DNA from: an uncultured Pseudocitrobacter sp.
Lineage (GTDB): Bacteria > Pseudomonadota > Gammaproteobacteria > Enterobacterales > Enterobacteriaceae
Assembly: GCA_913778145.1 (NCBI GenBank)
Contig: CAJYVI010000019.1
Location: forward strand, 1 to 64,000
Length of the DNA: 64,000 bases
Direction of reading: 5' to 3'
Notes under the pieces: model-generated
What the model was told of the DNA's origin: nothing
What the model saw: the letters and a program-made list of their open reading frames with translations, nothing else
The model's database searches: none
Shown: positions 25,072-32,122 of the stretch, in pieces
Position numbering within the stretch: the stretch's first letter is position 1
Layout: each line of letters starts with the position of its first letter
Program-made: the position numbers and the translations under genes

Positions 25072-25896
25072 CTATCCCCTGAATCCAGGTGGTATGGCGG
25101 TATCCGGTTCAGACATTGCGTTCACGTCCCTGCGCTGCTGTGGCACTGGCTTAGCACGTAATGCCTGCACGCTGCGCGCCAGCTTCTGCAACCACTGGTC
25201 ATGGTGGAATGCCTTGCCCTCCGCTTTCCAGTACGTGATGAACTCTGCCAGTTCGAAATCGGTGACCGGCGTCTGCAATGCGATCCCCCACAGGGAAGCT
25301 CGCCTAATCAGGTCATCATCCGGTCGCCAGTCTTCACGCATCTGGAATTTTCCAAACTCACCCATTCCGCCAGGTGGCGCATATTCATCCATGACCACGT
25401 TGTTAGCTGCCGGGTCAGGTTTGCCAAGTTCAGAGTTATCCACAGGCTCGTTTTCGCCGTCGCCTGTGTGTGGGGTTTTATCTTTTAGATCTTCTCTTCT
25501 CTTCTCTTCTCTGGTCCGCTTTTTGTCCGCTTCTGGTGCGGACGTTTTGACGACATTCCTCTTGGCTCTTTTCCTGTCAGCGTCCTGTGCGCGACGTTTG
25601 GCAGACTGCCCGTTATGGGCTTCAAAGCGCGGCATTACTAGGCTTTCTCCATTGTCTTCAAGCCATCCTACAACCATCATCGCCCTGGCGAAGCCGGGGA
25701 ATCCGATCAGGTCATCGAGCGTCTCAGGACTGTATCCGTCAAGAAAACCGTCAACAGAATGGACATCAAAAAGACACCATGCGGAATGTAGTCCGCCAAC
25801 TATCCGCAACCTGTCCGCTTTCAATGCGGACGCCATGCGGACAACTTTAGGGTGCGTGTGCAGGTCGGCACGCATCTTGATCCAGTCACCGGCCAT
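25072..25896 (-). CDS. Phage replication protein, DnaT-like C-terminus
   Basis: A 274-residue protein. The N-terminal 100 residues ([38 protein letters not shown]) form a winged-helix-like domain common to phage replication initiators. A charged linker ([15 protein letters not shown]) follows. Residues about 185-250 ([41 protein letters not shown]) match the DnaT-like primosomal DNA-binding domain. It probably recruits host DnaB/DnaC to the phage origin. Its ATG shares a base with the upstream stop. Confidence 0.75.
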   Translation of the reverse strand: MAGDWIKMRADLHTHPKVVRMASALKADRLRIVGGLHSAWCLFDVHSVDGFLDGYSPETLDDLIGFPGFARAMMVVGWLEDNGESLVMPRFEAHNGQSAKRRAQDADRKRAKRNVVKTSAPEADKKRTREEKRREDLKDKTPHTGDGENEPVDNSELGKPDPAANNVVMDEYAPPGGMGEFGKFQMREDWRPDDDLIRRASLWGIALQTPVTDFELAEFITYWKAEGKAFHHDQWLQKLARSVQALRAKPVPQQRRDVNAMSEPDTAIPPGFRG

Positions 25897-26558
25897 TATT
25901 CACCCCCAGGTGAAATCACCTTAAAGTCGATTACCCAGACCCAAGGGTTGGCGTCAAAACTGCCAGAGCCATTAACCTTATCCCACCACGCTTTGAAACC
26001 ATGCATTTCCGGACACAGACCCACCGGAACGCCAGCGATCGCATAATGCTCAGCATGGTTGAATGCCCGCGCCGCTACGGTTTCGCAGTGTTCGAGCATG
26101 TCGCCAAGGTCATTCAGCAGATCTGATTCATTAGCAGACTGGAGTTTCTCGACCCGGATGCTGGTTATCTCCAGAGTGATTCGGCTTGCGGAGCTAGGCA
26201 TTACTGCGCCAGATTGTGGACGCGTCCAGTCACCCCATTCCGGCTCACCATCGGCCCAATACCAGAAATCTGGAACTTCATGCAGCACCGCAGGATCGAA
26301 GAAGTTAAATGAGTCGAGCCGTGAAAATGACTCTCTGACGTAAATAACATCGCCGACTGCACCGAATGGACATGGATGCCAGTAATCGCACACGTGCTCT
26401 GCATCTTCACTCCATGGCCACATGCTTCCATCGTCGCGCTCCGCAATTTCAGTAGCCCGAGTCTGGCGCCATTTGATGGGGCGACGAACCTGCGTCATGC
26501 TGCCATCAAGCAGGGCGCGAACCTGGTGAACATTGAAAATCATTCCGCGCTCAGTCAT
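25896..26558 (-). CDS. ASCH-like phage protein (220 aa)
   Basis: A 220-residue protein with the ASCH/PUA-like layout found in lambdoid phages: [23 protein letters not shown] at the start, [10 protein letters not shown] in the middle, and [16 protein letters not shown] later. W-rich. The fold suggests RNA or modified-nucleotide binding; the phage role is unknown. A four-base overlap with the upstream gene. Confidence 0.7.
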   Translation of the reverse strand: MTERGMIFNVHQVRALLDGSMTQVRRPIKWRQTRATEIAERDDGSMWPWSEDAEHVCDYWHPCPFGAVGDVIYVRESFSRLDSFNFFDPAVLHEVPDFWYWADGEPEWGDWTRPQSGAVMPSSASRITLEITSIRVEKLQSANESDLLNDLGDMLEHCETVAARAFNHAEHYAIAGVPVGLCPEMHGFKAWWDKVNGSGSFDANPWVWVIDFKVISPGGE

Positions 26559-26749
26559 GCTGCCCCCTGAGCTATCTTTAGCGCCATGGCGAACTCACTA
26601 CGATGCCGGTTTGCGCTTACAAGAGCACATTCCACACAGGTTCCGTTCAATACGTATCGTTGTGCCACATGCCCATTGCGGCATGCTTTCCCGGTGTAAT
26701 ATCTGTTAAGGCCAGCTTTTGCGGCCTCCATCCTGGTGACAATTTTCAC
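26555..26749 (-). CDS. Small zinc-ribbon phage protein (64 aa)
   Basis: A 64-residue protein with YYTGKACRNGHVAQRYVLNG and TCVECALVSANRHR: a C-x3-H ... C-x2-C arrangement seen in small phage proteins related to HNH-type endonuclease zinc sites. Too short to be a whole nuclease. First gene of the transcript that begins after the cro terminator and the operator at 26830. Confidence 0.65.
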   Translation of the reverse strand: MKIVTRMEAAKAGLNRYYTGKACRNGHVAQRYVLNGTCVECALVSANRHRSEFAMALKIAQGAA

Positions 26750-26829
26750 GAATGCGACCTCTCATTTTGCTATGGATATCGGTAATTTTGTGCTGTGCAG
26801 GAAAAAAGATCAACCACAAACGAATAATT

Positions 26830-26856
26830 ATTACCGTTGAGGTATGAATAGATATG
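26830..26856 (-). promoter_or_regulatory. Operator overlapping a CATATCTATTCA element, after cro
   Basis: ATTACCGTTGAGGTATG (26830-26846, 10/12) overlaps TGAATAGATATG (26845-26856), whose reverse is CATATCTATTCA. On the minus strand the order is cro terminator, element, operator, then the gene at 26749: a repressible promoter for the left operon separate from that of cro. Confidence 0.6.
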
Positions 26857-26881
26857 AAAAGGCCGCCAGACGGCGGCTTTT
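26857..26881 (-). terminator. Terminator after cro
   Basis: On the minus strand AAAGCCGCC GTCT GGCGGCCTTTTC forms a strong hairpin with a short T-run directly downstream of the cro gene (stop 26903), so cro is transcribed alone or with controlled read-through. Confidence 0.75.
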
Positions 26882-26902
26882 GGAGGATTTACAGCAGGGG
26901 AA

Positions 26903-27130
26903 TCAGTAGAAAAAGACAGCGAATTCTGGTTTAGTTCTTACCCATCCGAGGTTTTTTGCAGCAAGGAAAAGCCCATTCATCAGTCGCTTACCCGGCGTTT
27001 TCCGCTTCCCAGTTAAGTGCGTCTGGATATAGTGACTTGTCGTTCCGGCCGCTTCTGCAAAGGCGTCGCGCTCATCCGGCGTGAGTGCAAGCCAGCACTT
27101 CTTAAAATCAAACGGAGTGTTCTCGCTCAT
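26903..27130 (-). CDS. Cro-like DNA-binding protein
   Basis: A 75-residue protein divergent from the repressor gene. LTPDERDAFAEAAGTTSHYIQTHLTGKRK (about residues 16-44) is a helix-turn-helix in which AGTTSHYIQTHL is the turn and recognition helix. Size, place and direction are those of Cro. It presumably binds the same operators (27166-27230) with a different order of preference. Confidence 0.75.
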   Translation of the reverse strand: MSENTPFDFKKCWLALTPDERDAFAEAAGTTSHYIQTHLTGKRKTPGKRLMNGLFLAAKNLGWVRTKPEFAVFFY

Positions 27131-27165
27131 AACTATTGCCTGATATTCATTTCAGATAATCAATA

Positions 27166-27230
27166 TTCACCCAAAAGGTAATAAAAATCAAGGATTGTTA
27201 CCCTAGAGGTTCATTTACCTGTAGGGTAAA
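27166..27230. promoter_or_regulatory. Immunity operators O1-O3 between cro and cI
   Basis: Three 17-bp sites: TTCACCCAAAAGGTAAT (27166-27182, 10/12), GTTACCCTAGAGGTTCA (27197-27213, 8/12) and TTTACCTGTAGGGTAAA (27214-27230, 10/12). The last two touch with no base between. This is the expected tripartite operator of a lambdoid switch. The -10/-35 elements of cro and cI cannot be fixed by eye. Confidence 0.75.
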
Positions 27231-27242
27231 ATCTCTTTTAAT

Positions 27243-27262
27243 TGAATCACTAAACTGATTCA
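27243..27262 (+). promoter_or_regulatory. Inverted repeat in the cI leader
   Basis: TGAATCA-CTAAAC-TGATTCA is a perfect 7-bp inverted repeat between the operators and the cI start (27286). It does not match the operator consensus. It could be a second protein site or an RNA hairpin affecting the weak cI ribosome site. Confidence 0.45.
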
Positions 27263-27285
27263 CAAAAGAGAAAAAATACCAGCCA

Positions 27286-27873
27286 ATGAAAAGCATCCAT
27301 GATATTCGCCGCGACAACCTGAAAGACCTGATCGACCGTGAGTTCAACGGCGTACAGTCTCGCCTGGCGGAACGCATGGAGATTGAGCCTAACCTGGTAA
27401 GCCGCTGGTCAAACAACAAGAAGAAGATAGGCGATACAGTAGCGCGTAAGATTGAGAAGGCCGGGAACAAGCCTACCAACTGGCTCGATGTTGATCACTA
27501 CTTCGCTATGCAGGACGATGTTGCGCAGATGGACGCCGGGCAGATTGGTGAAGTCGCAGCCCATAATCTTAAAGCCTGGATGGGAAGCAACCGTGAGCTG
27601 TCATCACAGCAGAAGCTGGCGGAAGCATCCGGCATCAGCCAGGCCTCTATCAATCGCATGCTGCGTAATGAGGTAAGCATCACTATCGCAAACCTCGACG
27701 CTATAGCTGCGGCATTCGGGCGCCGGGGATACGAATTACTGATCCCGCCGAACGACCCGGCCACTATCAACTATGACCGCTCGCGCTATGCATTGTTACC
27801 TGAAGCGGAAAAAGAAAACATCAAAAACTTCATCGATTTTGTTATGGTAAAAAACGACAAGCAACAGCCATAA
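27286..27873 (+). CDS. Prophage repressor with two helix-turn-helix domains (CI-like)
   Basis: A 195-residue protein. The first helix-turn-helix at about residues 23-43 (QSRLAERMEIEPNLVSRW) is followed by NKPTNWLDVDH. The second at about 107-130 (SSQQKLAEASGISQASINRM) is followed by SITIANLDAIAAAFG. No C-terminal S24 peptidase is present, so it cannot undergo RecA-stimulated self-cleavage as lambda CI does. Induction would need another route, for example the antirepressor at 67-762. The ribosome site is weak. It ends in a good terminator. Most likely binder of the ATTACC-N5-GGTAAT sites, by position. Confidence 0.8.
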   Translation: MKSIHDIRRDNLKDLIDREFNGVQSRLAERMEIEPNLVSRWSNNKKKIGDTVARKIEKAGNKPTNWLDVDHYFAMQDDVAQMDAGQIGEVAAHNLKAWMGSNRELSSQQKLAEASGISQASINRMLRNEVSITIANLDAIAAAFGRRGYELLIPPNDPATINYDRSRYALLPEAEKENIKNFIDFVMVKNDKQQP

Positions 27874-27894
27874 ACCCCTTCATTATCAGCACAT

Positions 27895-27919
27895 AAGCCG
27901 CCATAGAGCGGCTTTTTTT
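27895..27919 (+). terminator. Terminator after cI
   Basis: AAGCCGC CATAGA GCGGCTT followed by TTTTT ends the repressor transcript and separates it from the rightward early promoter module at 27931. Confidence 0.85.
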
Positions 27920-27930
27920 ACGCCTAAAAT

Positions 27931-28009
27931 ATTACCTTTCGGGTAATTTTTTATGCTCATATCTATTGACACCAAATCACTTACGGATAATTATTACCTC
28001 AACGGTAAC
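27931..28009 (+). promoter_or_regulatory. Rightward control module: operator, CATATCTATTGA element, operator
   Basis: Operator ATTACCTTTCGGGTAAT (27931-27947, perfect), 10 bases, CATATCTATTGA (27958-27969), 23 bases, operator ATTACCTCAACGGTAAC (27993-28009, 11/12). TTGACA (27966-27971) at the element edge is a consensus -35; the -10 would fall just before or in the second operator. It controls the rightward operon from 28027. Confidence 0.75.
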
Positions 28010-28026
28010 ACGAAGGGGTAACGGTT

Positions 28027-28179
28027 ATGCAGTGGCAGATCATTAACGGATGGTACTGCGTTACGGCCTGCGGGCTCATGAGCTGGAAATTCCGCACGCT
28101 GAAAGAAGGAATGCAGTGGGCATTCGTGAACAAGGTTTCTAACGAAGTTGCAAACGAAATGTGGGGGAACGGGAAATGA
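28027..28179 (+). CDS. Small first gene of the rightward operon (50 aa)
   Basis: A 50-residue protein starting MQWQIINGWYCVTACGLM behind the ribosome site GAAGGGG, with four Trp. Its stop overlaps the next start by four bases (ATGA), the same coupling used through the rest of the operon, which supports its being translated. No known domain. Confidence 0.65.
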   Translation: MQWQIINGWYCVTACGLMSWKFRTLKEGMQWAFVNKVSNEVANEMWGNGK

Positions 28180-28478
28180 ACATCAACCAATTCAACAACC
28201 TGAAAAAAATAGTCGCGCTTTTTGAGTCAGATTATCAGTTGTCATCTGACCTGTATGACCGTCACGTTGAGCTCATCGACGCAACAAGCGGATCTGAACT
28301 TGATGATTCATTCGACCGCTCCCTGCTTCGCGCCGGTGTTCGCCCTGAAATCCTCGAAGCGGCGCGTGAAAGCTGCGAGTTCGAAGAATTGATGTCGTCA
28401 TTCAAGCGTGAGTTGACCGGAATTATCGCTCGCCTGGATCTGGCAGACAAAATCGACAGCACGAGGGCAGCGGCATGA
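28176..28478 (+). CDS. Hypothetical phage protein (100 aa)
   Basis: A 100-residue acidic helical protein starting MNINQFNNLKKIVALFES; the start at 28176 is set by the ATGA overlap with the 50-residue gene. It lies just before the exonuclease and overlaps it by four bases. It could be a partner of the recombination proteins, for example an inhibitor of host RecBCD, but no family is recognised. Confidence 0.65.
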   Translation: MNINQFNNLKKIVALFESDYQLSSDLYDRHVELIDATSGSELDDSFDRSLLRAGVRPEILEAARESCEFEELMSSFKRELTGIIARLDLADKIDSTRAAA

Positions 28479-29374
28479 TGCTCAACGCCGGAAGCATGGA
28501 TAGGACCAAATACCTCGGCGGCAGTGATGTCGCCGGTATTCTCGGGATTAGCCCGTGGCGCACTCCACTTGAGGTTTATCTGGATAAAGTTCAGCCACGT
28601 ATTAAACCAGTAGACCCTTCCAAGCAGAAAGTTTTCACGCGTGGCCAGCGCATGGAGCCATACGTAATTGACCTTCTTTCTGAAGAAACAGGCCTTGAGA
28701 TTATTCATCGTGGCAACCGGTACATCCACCGAGATTACGACTTCATCGCAGCTGAGATCGATGCAGAAGCAGCTACTGGAGAAAACATCGAGATAAAAAC
28801 GGTTAGCCCGTTCAAGGCTAAAGAATGGGGAGAGGTTCAGACAGATGCAATTCCTGTGCATTACACGGCTCAGGCTATGCATGGACTGATGGTCACCAAT
28901 AAACAGGTTTGTATTTTCGGTGTGCTGATCGGAGGCGACGACTTCAGGATCTATCGGGTTGAGCGTGATGAGGAAACAATCCAAGCCATCCTAGAAAAAG
29001 AGGTCGCTTTTTGGGATCGGATTAAAAGTCTGAACCCTCCGGAGGCGACAACCATCAGTGATATTTCTCTGATGTTTGAGAAGGATTCAGGCTCCAGCAT
29101 TGAGGCAGACGGGAAGGCTCTGTCGCTATTCAACGATCTTCGCGACATGAAATCACGTTGCAAGTCACTGGAAGCAGAAATCGCCATATCGGAAGAAAAA
29201 CTGAAGTTATACATGCAGGAGCACTCGATCATGACTCTGGACGGAAAACCAATCTGCACATGGAAATCTCAGGTAAGCAACCGATTCGACCAGAAATTAT
29301 TCCAGGTTGAGCACCCTGACCTGTACGAAAAATTCAAAACAGCAACGACATCACGCGTATTCAGAATGAAGTAA
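28475..29374 (+). CDS. YqaJ-type viral exonuclease
   Basis: A 299-residue protein with the YqaJ recombinase motifs: YLGGSDVAGILGISPW at the N-terminus, GQRMEPYVIDLLSEETGL, FIAAEIDAEA (catalytic Asp) and ENIEIKT (E-x-K) at about residues 88-112, then VHYTAQAMHGLM. This family degrades dsDNA 5' to 3' and leaves 3' tails for an annealing protein. It is followed directly by RecT, its usual partner. The C-terminal 90 residues add a coiled coil. Confidence 0.88.
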   Translation: MMLNAGSMDRTKYLGGSDVAGILGISPWRTPLEVYLDKVQPRIKPVDPSKQKVFTRGQRMEPYVIDLLSEETGLEIIHRGNRYIHRDYDFIAAEIDAEAATGENIEIKTVSPFKAKEWGEVQTDAIPVHYTAQAMHGLMVTNKQVCIFGVLIGGDDFRIYRVERDEETIQAILEKEVAFWDRIKSLNPPEATTISDISLMFEKDSGSSIEADGKALSLFNDLRDMKSRCKSLEAEIAISEEKLKLYMQEHSIMTLDGKPICTWKSQVSNRFDQKLFQVEHPDLYEKFKTATTSRVFRMK

Positions 29375-29383
29375 GGAGAAAAA

Positions 29384-30406
29384 ATGTCTACCAACGCACT
29401 TAAGGCAGCCGCTACAGGAAACCAGGTTGCACAGCATAACGAGAAACCAACAACGCTGGCTGGGCTTCTCGCAGATCCAAAAATTAAGGCACAGATGGCG
29501 CTGGCACTTCCAAAGCATATGACCGCTGACCGTCTGGCGCGAATAGCCACTACAGAGATCCGTAAGATTCCAAAACTGGCAGCATGCGATCAAGCCAGCT
29601 TCCTAGGGGCAATTATGCAATGTGCTCAGCTAGGACTAGAGCCTGGCGGCGCACTTGGCCATGCGTACCTGATACCGTTCGACAAGCGCCAGAAAGTTAA
29701 TGGACGCTGGGAAACAGTATCGACAGAAGCGCAGTTGATTATCGGCTATCGCGGGATGATTGACCTTGCCCGCCGCTCCGGTCAGATCCTGAGCATTTCA
29801 GCGCGCACCGTCCATACAAACGACAAATTCAGCTACTCATACGGCCTTGAAGAAACGCTTGAGCATTCACCTTGCGAAACCGGTGACCGCGGGGAACTTA
29901 CCCACGTTTACGCAGTTGCACGCCTGAAAGATGGTGGTGTCCAGTTTGAAGTTATGAGCCGGGCAGATGTTGAAAAGGTGCGTGCCTTGAGCAAGGCCGG
30001 CAGCAGCGGTCCATGGGTTGACCACTTCGAAGAAATGGCGAAAAAAACAGTGATCCGACGCCTGTTTAAATACCTGCCTGTCTCTATCGAACTGCAAAAA
30101 GCGGTTGTTATGGATGAACGCGCTGAAGTTGGACTGAGCCAGGATAACGCAGCAGTTATCACCGGTGAGTATTCCGTCGTTGATGATGAGCAGGAGAGCC
30201 TGACAGTAGTTTCTGATTCTGATCGAGAAGAAGCGCGTGAATACGTAAGCGCAATTTTGAACAGCCTCGATTCATCCGCTGAAGATGCTAAAGCGATGTT
30301 TAAGCGAGCAGAAGAAGAGATCAACGCAATGGCTGAAAAGCTCGGTGACGAATATCACCAAGGATTTATGACGACGCTTAACGATATGCGTCCTGAATTC
30401 CAATAA
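29384..30406 (+). CDS. recT: RecT-family single-strand annealing protein
   Basis: A 340-residue protein with the RecT core: LADPKIKAQMALALPKHM, MQCAQLGLEPGGALGHAYLIPF, AQLIIGYRGMIDLARRSG, DEMxKKTVIRRL-type FEEMAKKTVIRRLFKYLP. It anneals complementary single strands made by the exonuclease upstream. Longer than Rac RecT (269 residues) by an acidic C-terminal tail of about 90 residues that may contact host SSB or regulate activity. Strong AAGGAG ribosome site. Confidence 0.92.
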   Translation: MSTNALKAAATGNQVAQHNEKPTTLAGLLADPKIKAQMALALPKHMTADRLARIATTEIRKIPKLAACDQASFLGAIMQCAQLGLEPGGALGHAYLIPFDKRQKVNGRWETVSTEAQLIIGYRGMIDLARRSGQILSISARTVHTNDKFSYSYGLEETLEHSPCETGDRGELTHVYAVARLKDGGVQFEVMSRADVEKVRALSKAGSSGPWVDHFEEMAKKTVIRRLFKYLPVSIELQKAVVMDERAEVGLSQDNAAVITGEYSVVDDEQESLTVVSDSDREEAREYVSAILNSLDSSAEDAKAMFKRAEEEINAMAEKLGDEYHQGFMTTLNDMRPEFQ

Positions 30407-30414
30407 AACCACCG

Positions 30415-30432
30415 TGGCGCTGCGGCGCCACA
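30415..30432 (+). other. Hairpin between recT and the alpA-like gene
   Basis: GTGGCGC TGCG GCGCCAC is a perfect 7-bp stem without a T-run in the 48-bp gap after recT. It may stabilise the recT mRNA or separate expression of the downstream genes. Confidence 0.5.
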
Positions 30433-30454
30433 CCTGCAACCAAGAGAGGTATTT

Positions 30455-30703
30455 ATGAAAGGTGCATTAGGTAAGAAGGAACTCCTGGCGGTGGTGCCAC
30501 TGTCATGGAGCACGATCGACAGACTGGAGCGTGATGGTGAATTTCCGAAGCGCTGGTACATCACAGATAAGCGCTGCGCCTGGACTCAGGAAGAAGTCGA
30601 AGCATGGCTCGATAAGCGCAAAGCAGAAAGCCAGGCAGAGTATGGCGGAAAAAAGCCACCGGTTGATCAGCGAGTTTATCGACCTGTCAGCAGTGCAGCA
30701 TGA
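30455..30703 (+). CDS. AlpA-family regulator, candidate excisionase
   Basis: An 82-residue winged-helix protein of the AlpA/MerR-like type: LSWSTIDRLERDGEFPKRWYI is the recognition part and WTQEEVEAWLDKR the closing helix. AlpA relatives act as excisionases or as activators of integrase genes. No other Xis candidate is visible and the integrase gene lies 1.4 kb downstream, so this is the likely Xis. Ribosome site GAGAGG. Confidence 0.75.
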   Translation: MKGALGKKELLAVVPLSWSTIDRLERDGEFPKRWYITDKRCAWTQEEVEAWLDKRKAESQAEYGGKKPPVDQRVYRPVSSAA

Positions 30704-30816
30704 AAGCGTTAAGCAGGCACTGGAACAAGTGGTCAGGATGGTACTGGTTCCTGACCTCTATCGCCGCCTGGCTTTGGCTGCTGGCGGTTATATTTCGAGA
30801 GGGCTGGATACGATGA
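30700..30816 (+). CDS. 38-residue Trp-rich membrane peptide
   Basis: A 38-codon frame overlapping both neighbours by four bases (ATGA at 30700-30703 and at 30813-30816). It starts MKALSRHWNKWSGWYWFL and continues TSIAAWLWLLAVIF, with one membrane span at about 14-32, basic residues at both ends and seven Trp in 38. The double overlap is the operon's standard coupling, so I consider it a real gene. Function unknown; a toxin-like or small accessory membrane peptide is possible. Confidence 0.6.
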   Translation: MKALSRHWNKWSGWYWFLTSIAAWLWLLAVIFREGWIR

Positions 30817-31112
30817 AAAAAATGACAAAACTCCAGAAATACCACGCTGACTACGTTTCAATGAAGCGCGTGGAGAAGGTTCTTGCAGTGACGCCTGAGG
30901 CAGTAGAGATCGAGAAGCGGGCAATTGAGCGAGAGAAAAGTGGTCATTATCGAATTGCTTCCCGCCTTTGGCTGGAATGCATGGATGCTGCCAGCGGTGA
31001 AGTTGAGCGTGCGCGGATCGCTGCACGCCGGGATCAATGCATCACGAAAGGCAACGGCCTCCGTCGTGGCGATTACAGCGGAATCTGTTGTCGTGGGGTG
31101 GTGTATGACTAA
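30813..31112 (+). CDS. PerC-like protein (99 aa)
   Basis: A 99-residue protein. Residues about 38-70 match the PerC pattern: EIEKRAIEREKSGHYRIASR, WLECMDAASGEVERARIAARRDQC. PerC-family proteins in EPEC/EHEC activate transcription of virulence genes, partly against H-NS; many prophages carry them. Start 30813 follows GAGAGGG and overlaps the peptide gene. A longer in-frame start at 30642 has no good ribosome site. Confidence 0.7.
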   Translation: MKKMTKLQKYHADYVSMKRVEKVLAVTPEAVEIEKRAIEREKSGHYRIASRLWLECMDAASGEVERARIAARRDQCITKGNGLRRGDYSGICCRGVVYD

Positions 31113-31695
31113 ATACACGCTCATCTACGCAGATCCCCCATGGTCATACCGCGACAAAGCAGCCGATGGTGATCGCGGTGCCGGTTTCAAATACCCGGTA
31201 ATGAACGTGCAGGACATCTGCCGCTTACCGGTTTGGGATCTGGCAGCAGATGATTGCCTGCTGGCCATGTGGTGGGTTCCGACTCAGCCAGTCGAAGCAC
31301 TGAAGGTTATCGAGGCATGGGGATTCCGCCTGATGACGATGAAAGGCTTCACTTGGCACAAAACGAATAAGCACAAAGGCAACAGCGCGATCGGCATGGG
31401 GCACATGACCAGAGCGAACAGCGAAGACTGCTTGTTTGCGGTGCGCGGGAAACTTCCGTCGCGCATGGATGCCTCGATATGCCAGCATGTCACAGCGCCG
31501 AGGCTGGAGAACTCGCGCAAACCGGACATCATCCGAGAAAAACTGGTGCAGCTTCTGGGTGACGTTCCTCGCATCGAGCTTTTCGCCCGCCAGTCGTCGC
31601 ATGGTTTCGACGTATGGGGAAACCAGTGTGATGGCCCGGCGGTGCAACTACTTCCTGGTTGCTCAATACCGGTTGTAAAAACGGAGGCTGCATGA
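31105..31695 (+). CDS. MT-A70 family adenine N6-methyltransferase
   Basis: A 196-residue protein starting MTKYTLIYADPPW; DPPW at residues 10-13 is the catalytic motif IV of N6-adenine methyltransferases. Further family blocks are CLLAMWWVPTQPVEALKVIEAWGF, FTWHKTNKHKG, and RKPDIIREKLVQLLGDVPRIELFAR. It probably methylates phage and host DNA; no cognate nuclease is nearby, so it is an orphan enzyme, perhaps against host restriction. Start chosen by GGGGTGG and overlap with the perC-like gene. Confidence 0.85.
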   Translation: MTKYTLIYADPPWSYRDKAADGDRGAGFKYPVMNVQDICRLPVWDLAADDCLLAMWWVPTQPVEALKVIEAWGFRLMTMKGFTWHKTNKHKGNSAIGMGHMTRANSEDCLFAVRGKLPSRMDASICQHVTAPRLENSRKPDIIREKLVQLLGDVPRIELFARQSSHGFDVWGNQCDGPAVQLLPGCSIPVVKTEAA

Positions 31696-31868
31696 CCATT
31701 TTCAACGAGGCGGAGTTAATCCGCCAACTGGAAGAACAGCGCGCAGTGATTGTGCTACGCGACGATTTGATTAACCGTCTGGAGGGCAAAGTAGAAATGC
31801 TAACGGCGGCGCTTAAAAATGCTCCGCTTTCACCATCAGAAAATCAGGGCCGGGAGCGTACAGCATGA
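31692..31868 (+). CDS. Small coiled-coil phage protein (58 aa)
   Basis: A 58-residue protein starting MTIFNEAELIRQLEEQRA, mostly one heptad-like helix (LIRQLEEQRAVIVLRDDLINRLEGKVEML). The start overlaps the methyltransferase stop by four bases. Common lambdoid accessory type; function unknown. Confidence 0.6.
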   Translation: MTIFNEAELIRQLEEQRAVIVLRDDLINRLEGKVEMLTAALKNAPLSPSENQGRERTA

Positions 31869-32119
31869 GTTTTGTGAGTATGCAAATGAAGAAAGTGTGG
31901 TTCTCCCCTGCGAGAGGGAGGCACTTTCTTACCAGACGTGCAGCAATCAGAGCAGAAGCACATGCAAAAATTATTGAGAGATACCCATATGAGCGGCCAG
32001 ACTACGATAATGGTTTCCTCACTTTTCCCGGTTACTCAATCCAGCACGACGAGCCAGAGCGTTATGCAATAATGCTCCAACGTCTAATGAGGATTATTGA
32101 TAAAAACACGGAGAAATAA
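31865..32119 (+). CDS. Hypothetical phage protein (84 aa)
   Basis: An 84-residue basic protein starting MSFVSMQMKKVWFSPARGRHF, with RRAAIRAEAHAKIIERYP in the middle. Coupled by ATGA to the upstream gene; last gene of the rightward operon, converging with int with only three bases between. No domain recognised. Confidence 0.6.
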   Translation: MSFVSMQMKKVWFSPARGRHFLTRRAAIRAEAHAKIIERYPYERPDYDNGFLTFPGYSIQHDEPERYAIMLQRLMRIIDKNTEK

Positions 32120-32122
32120 ATA

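Noticed and set aside
31186..31204. CCCGGTAATG and similar ATTACC/GGTAAT half-sites inside genes
   Set aside because: Single half-sites in coding sequence are expected by chance and lack the partner half.
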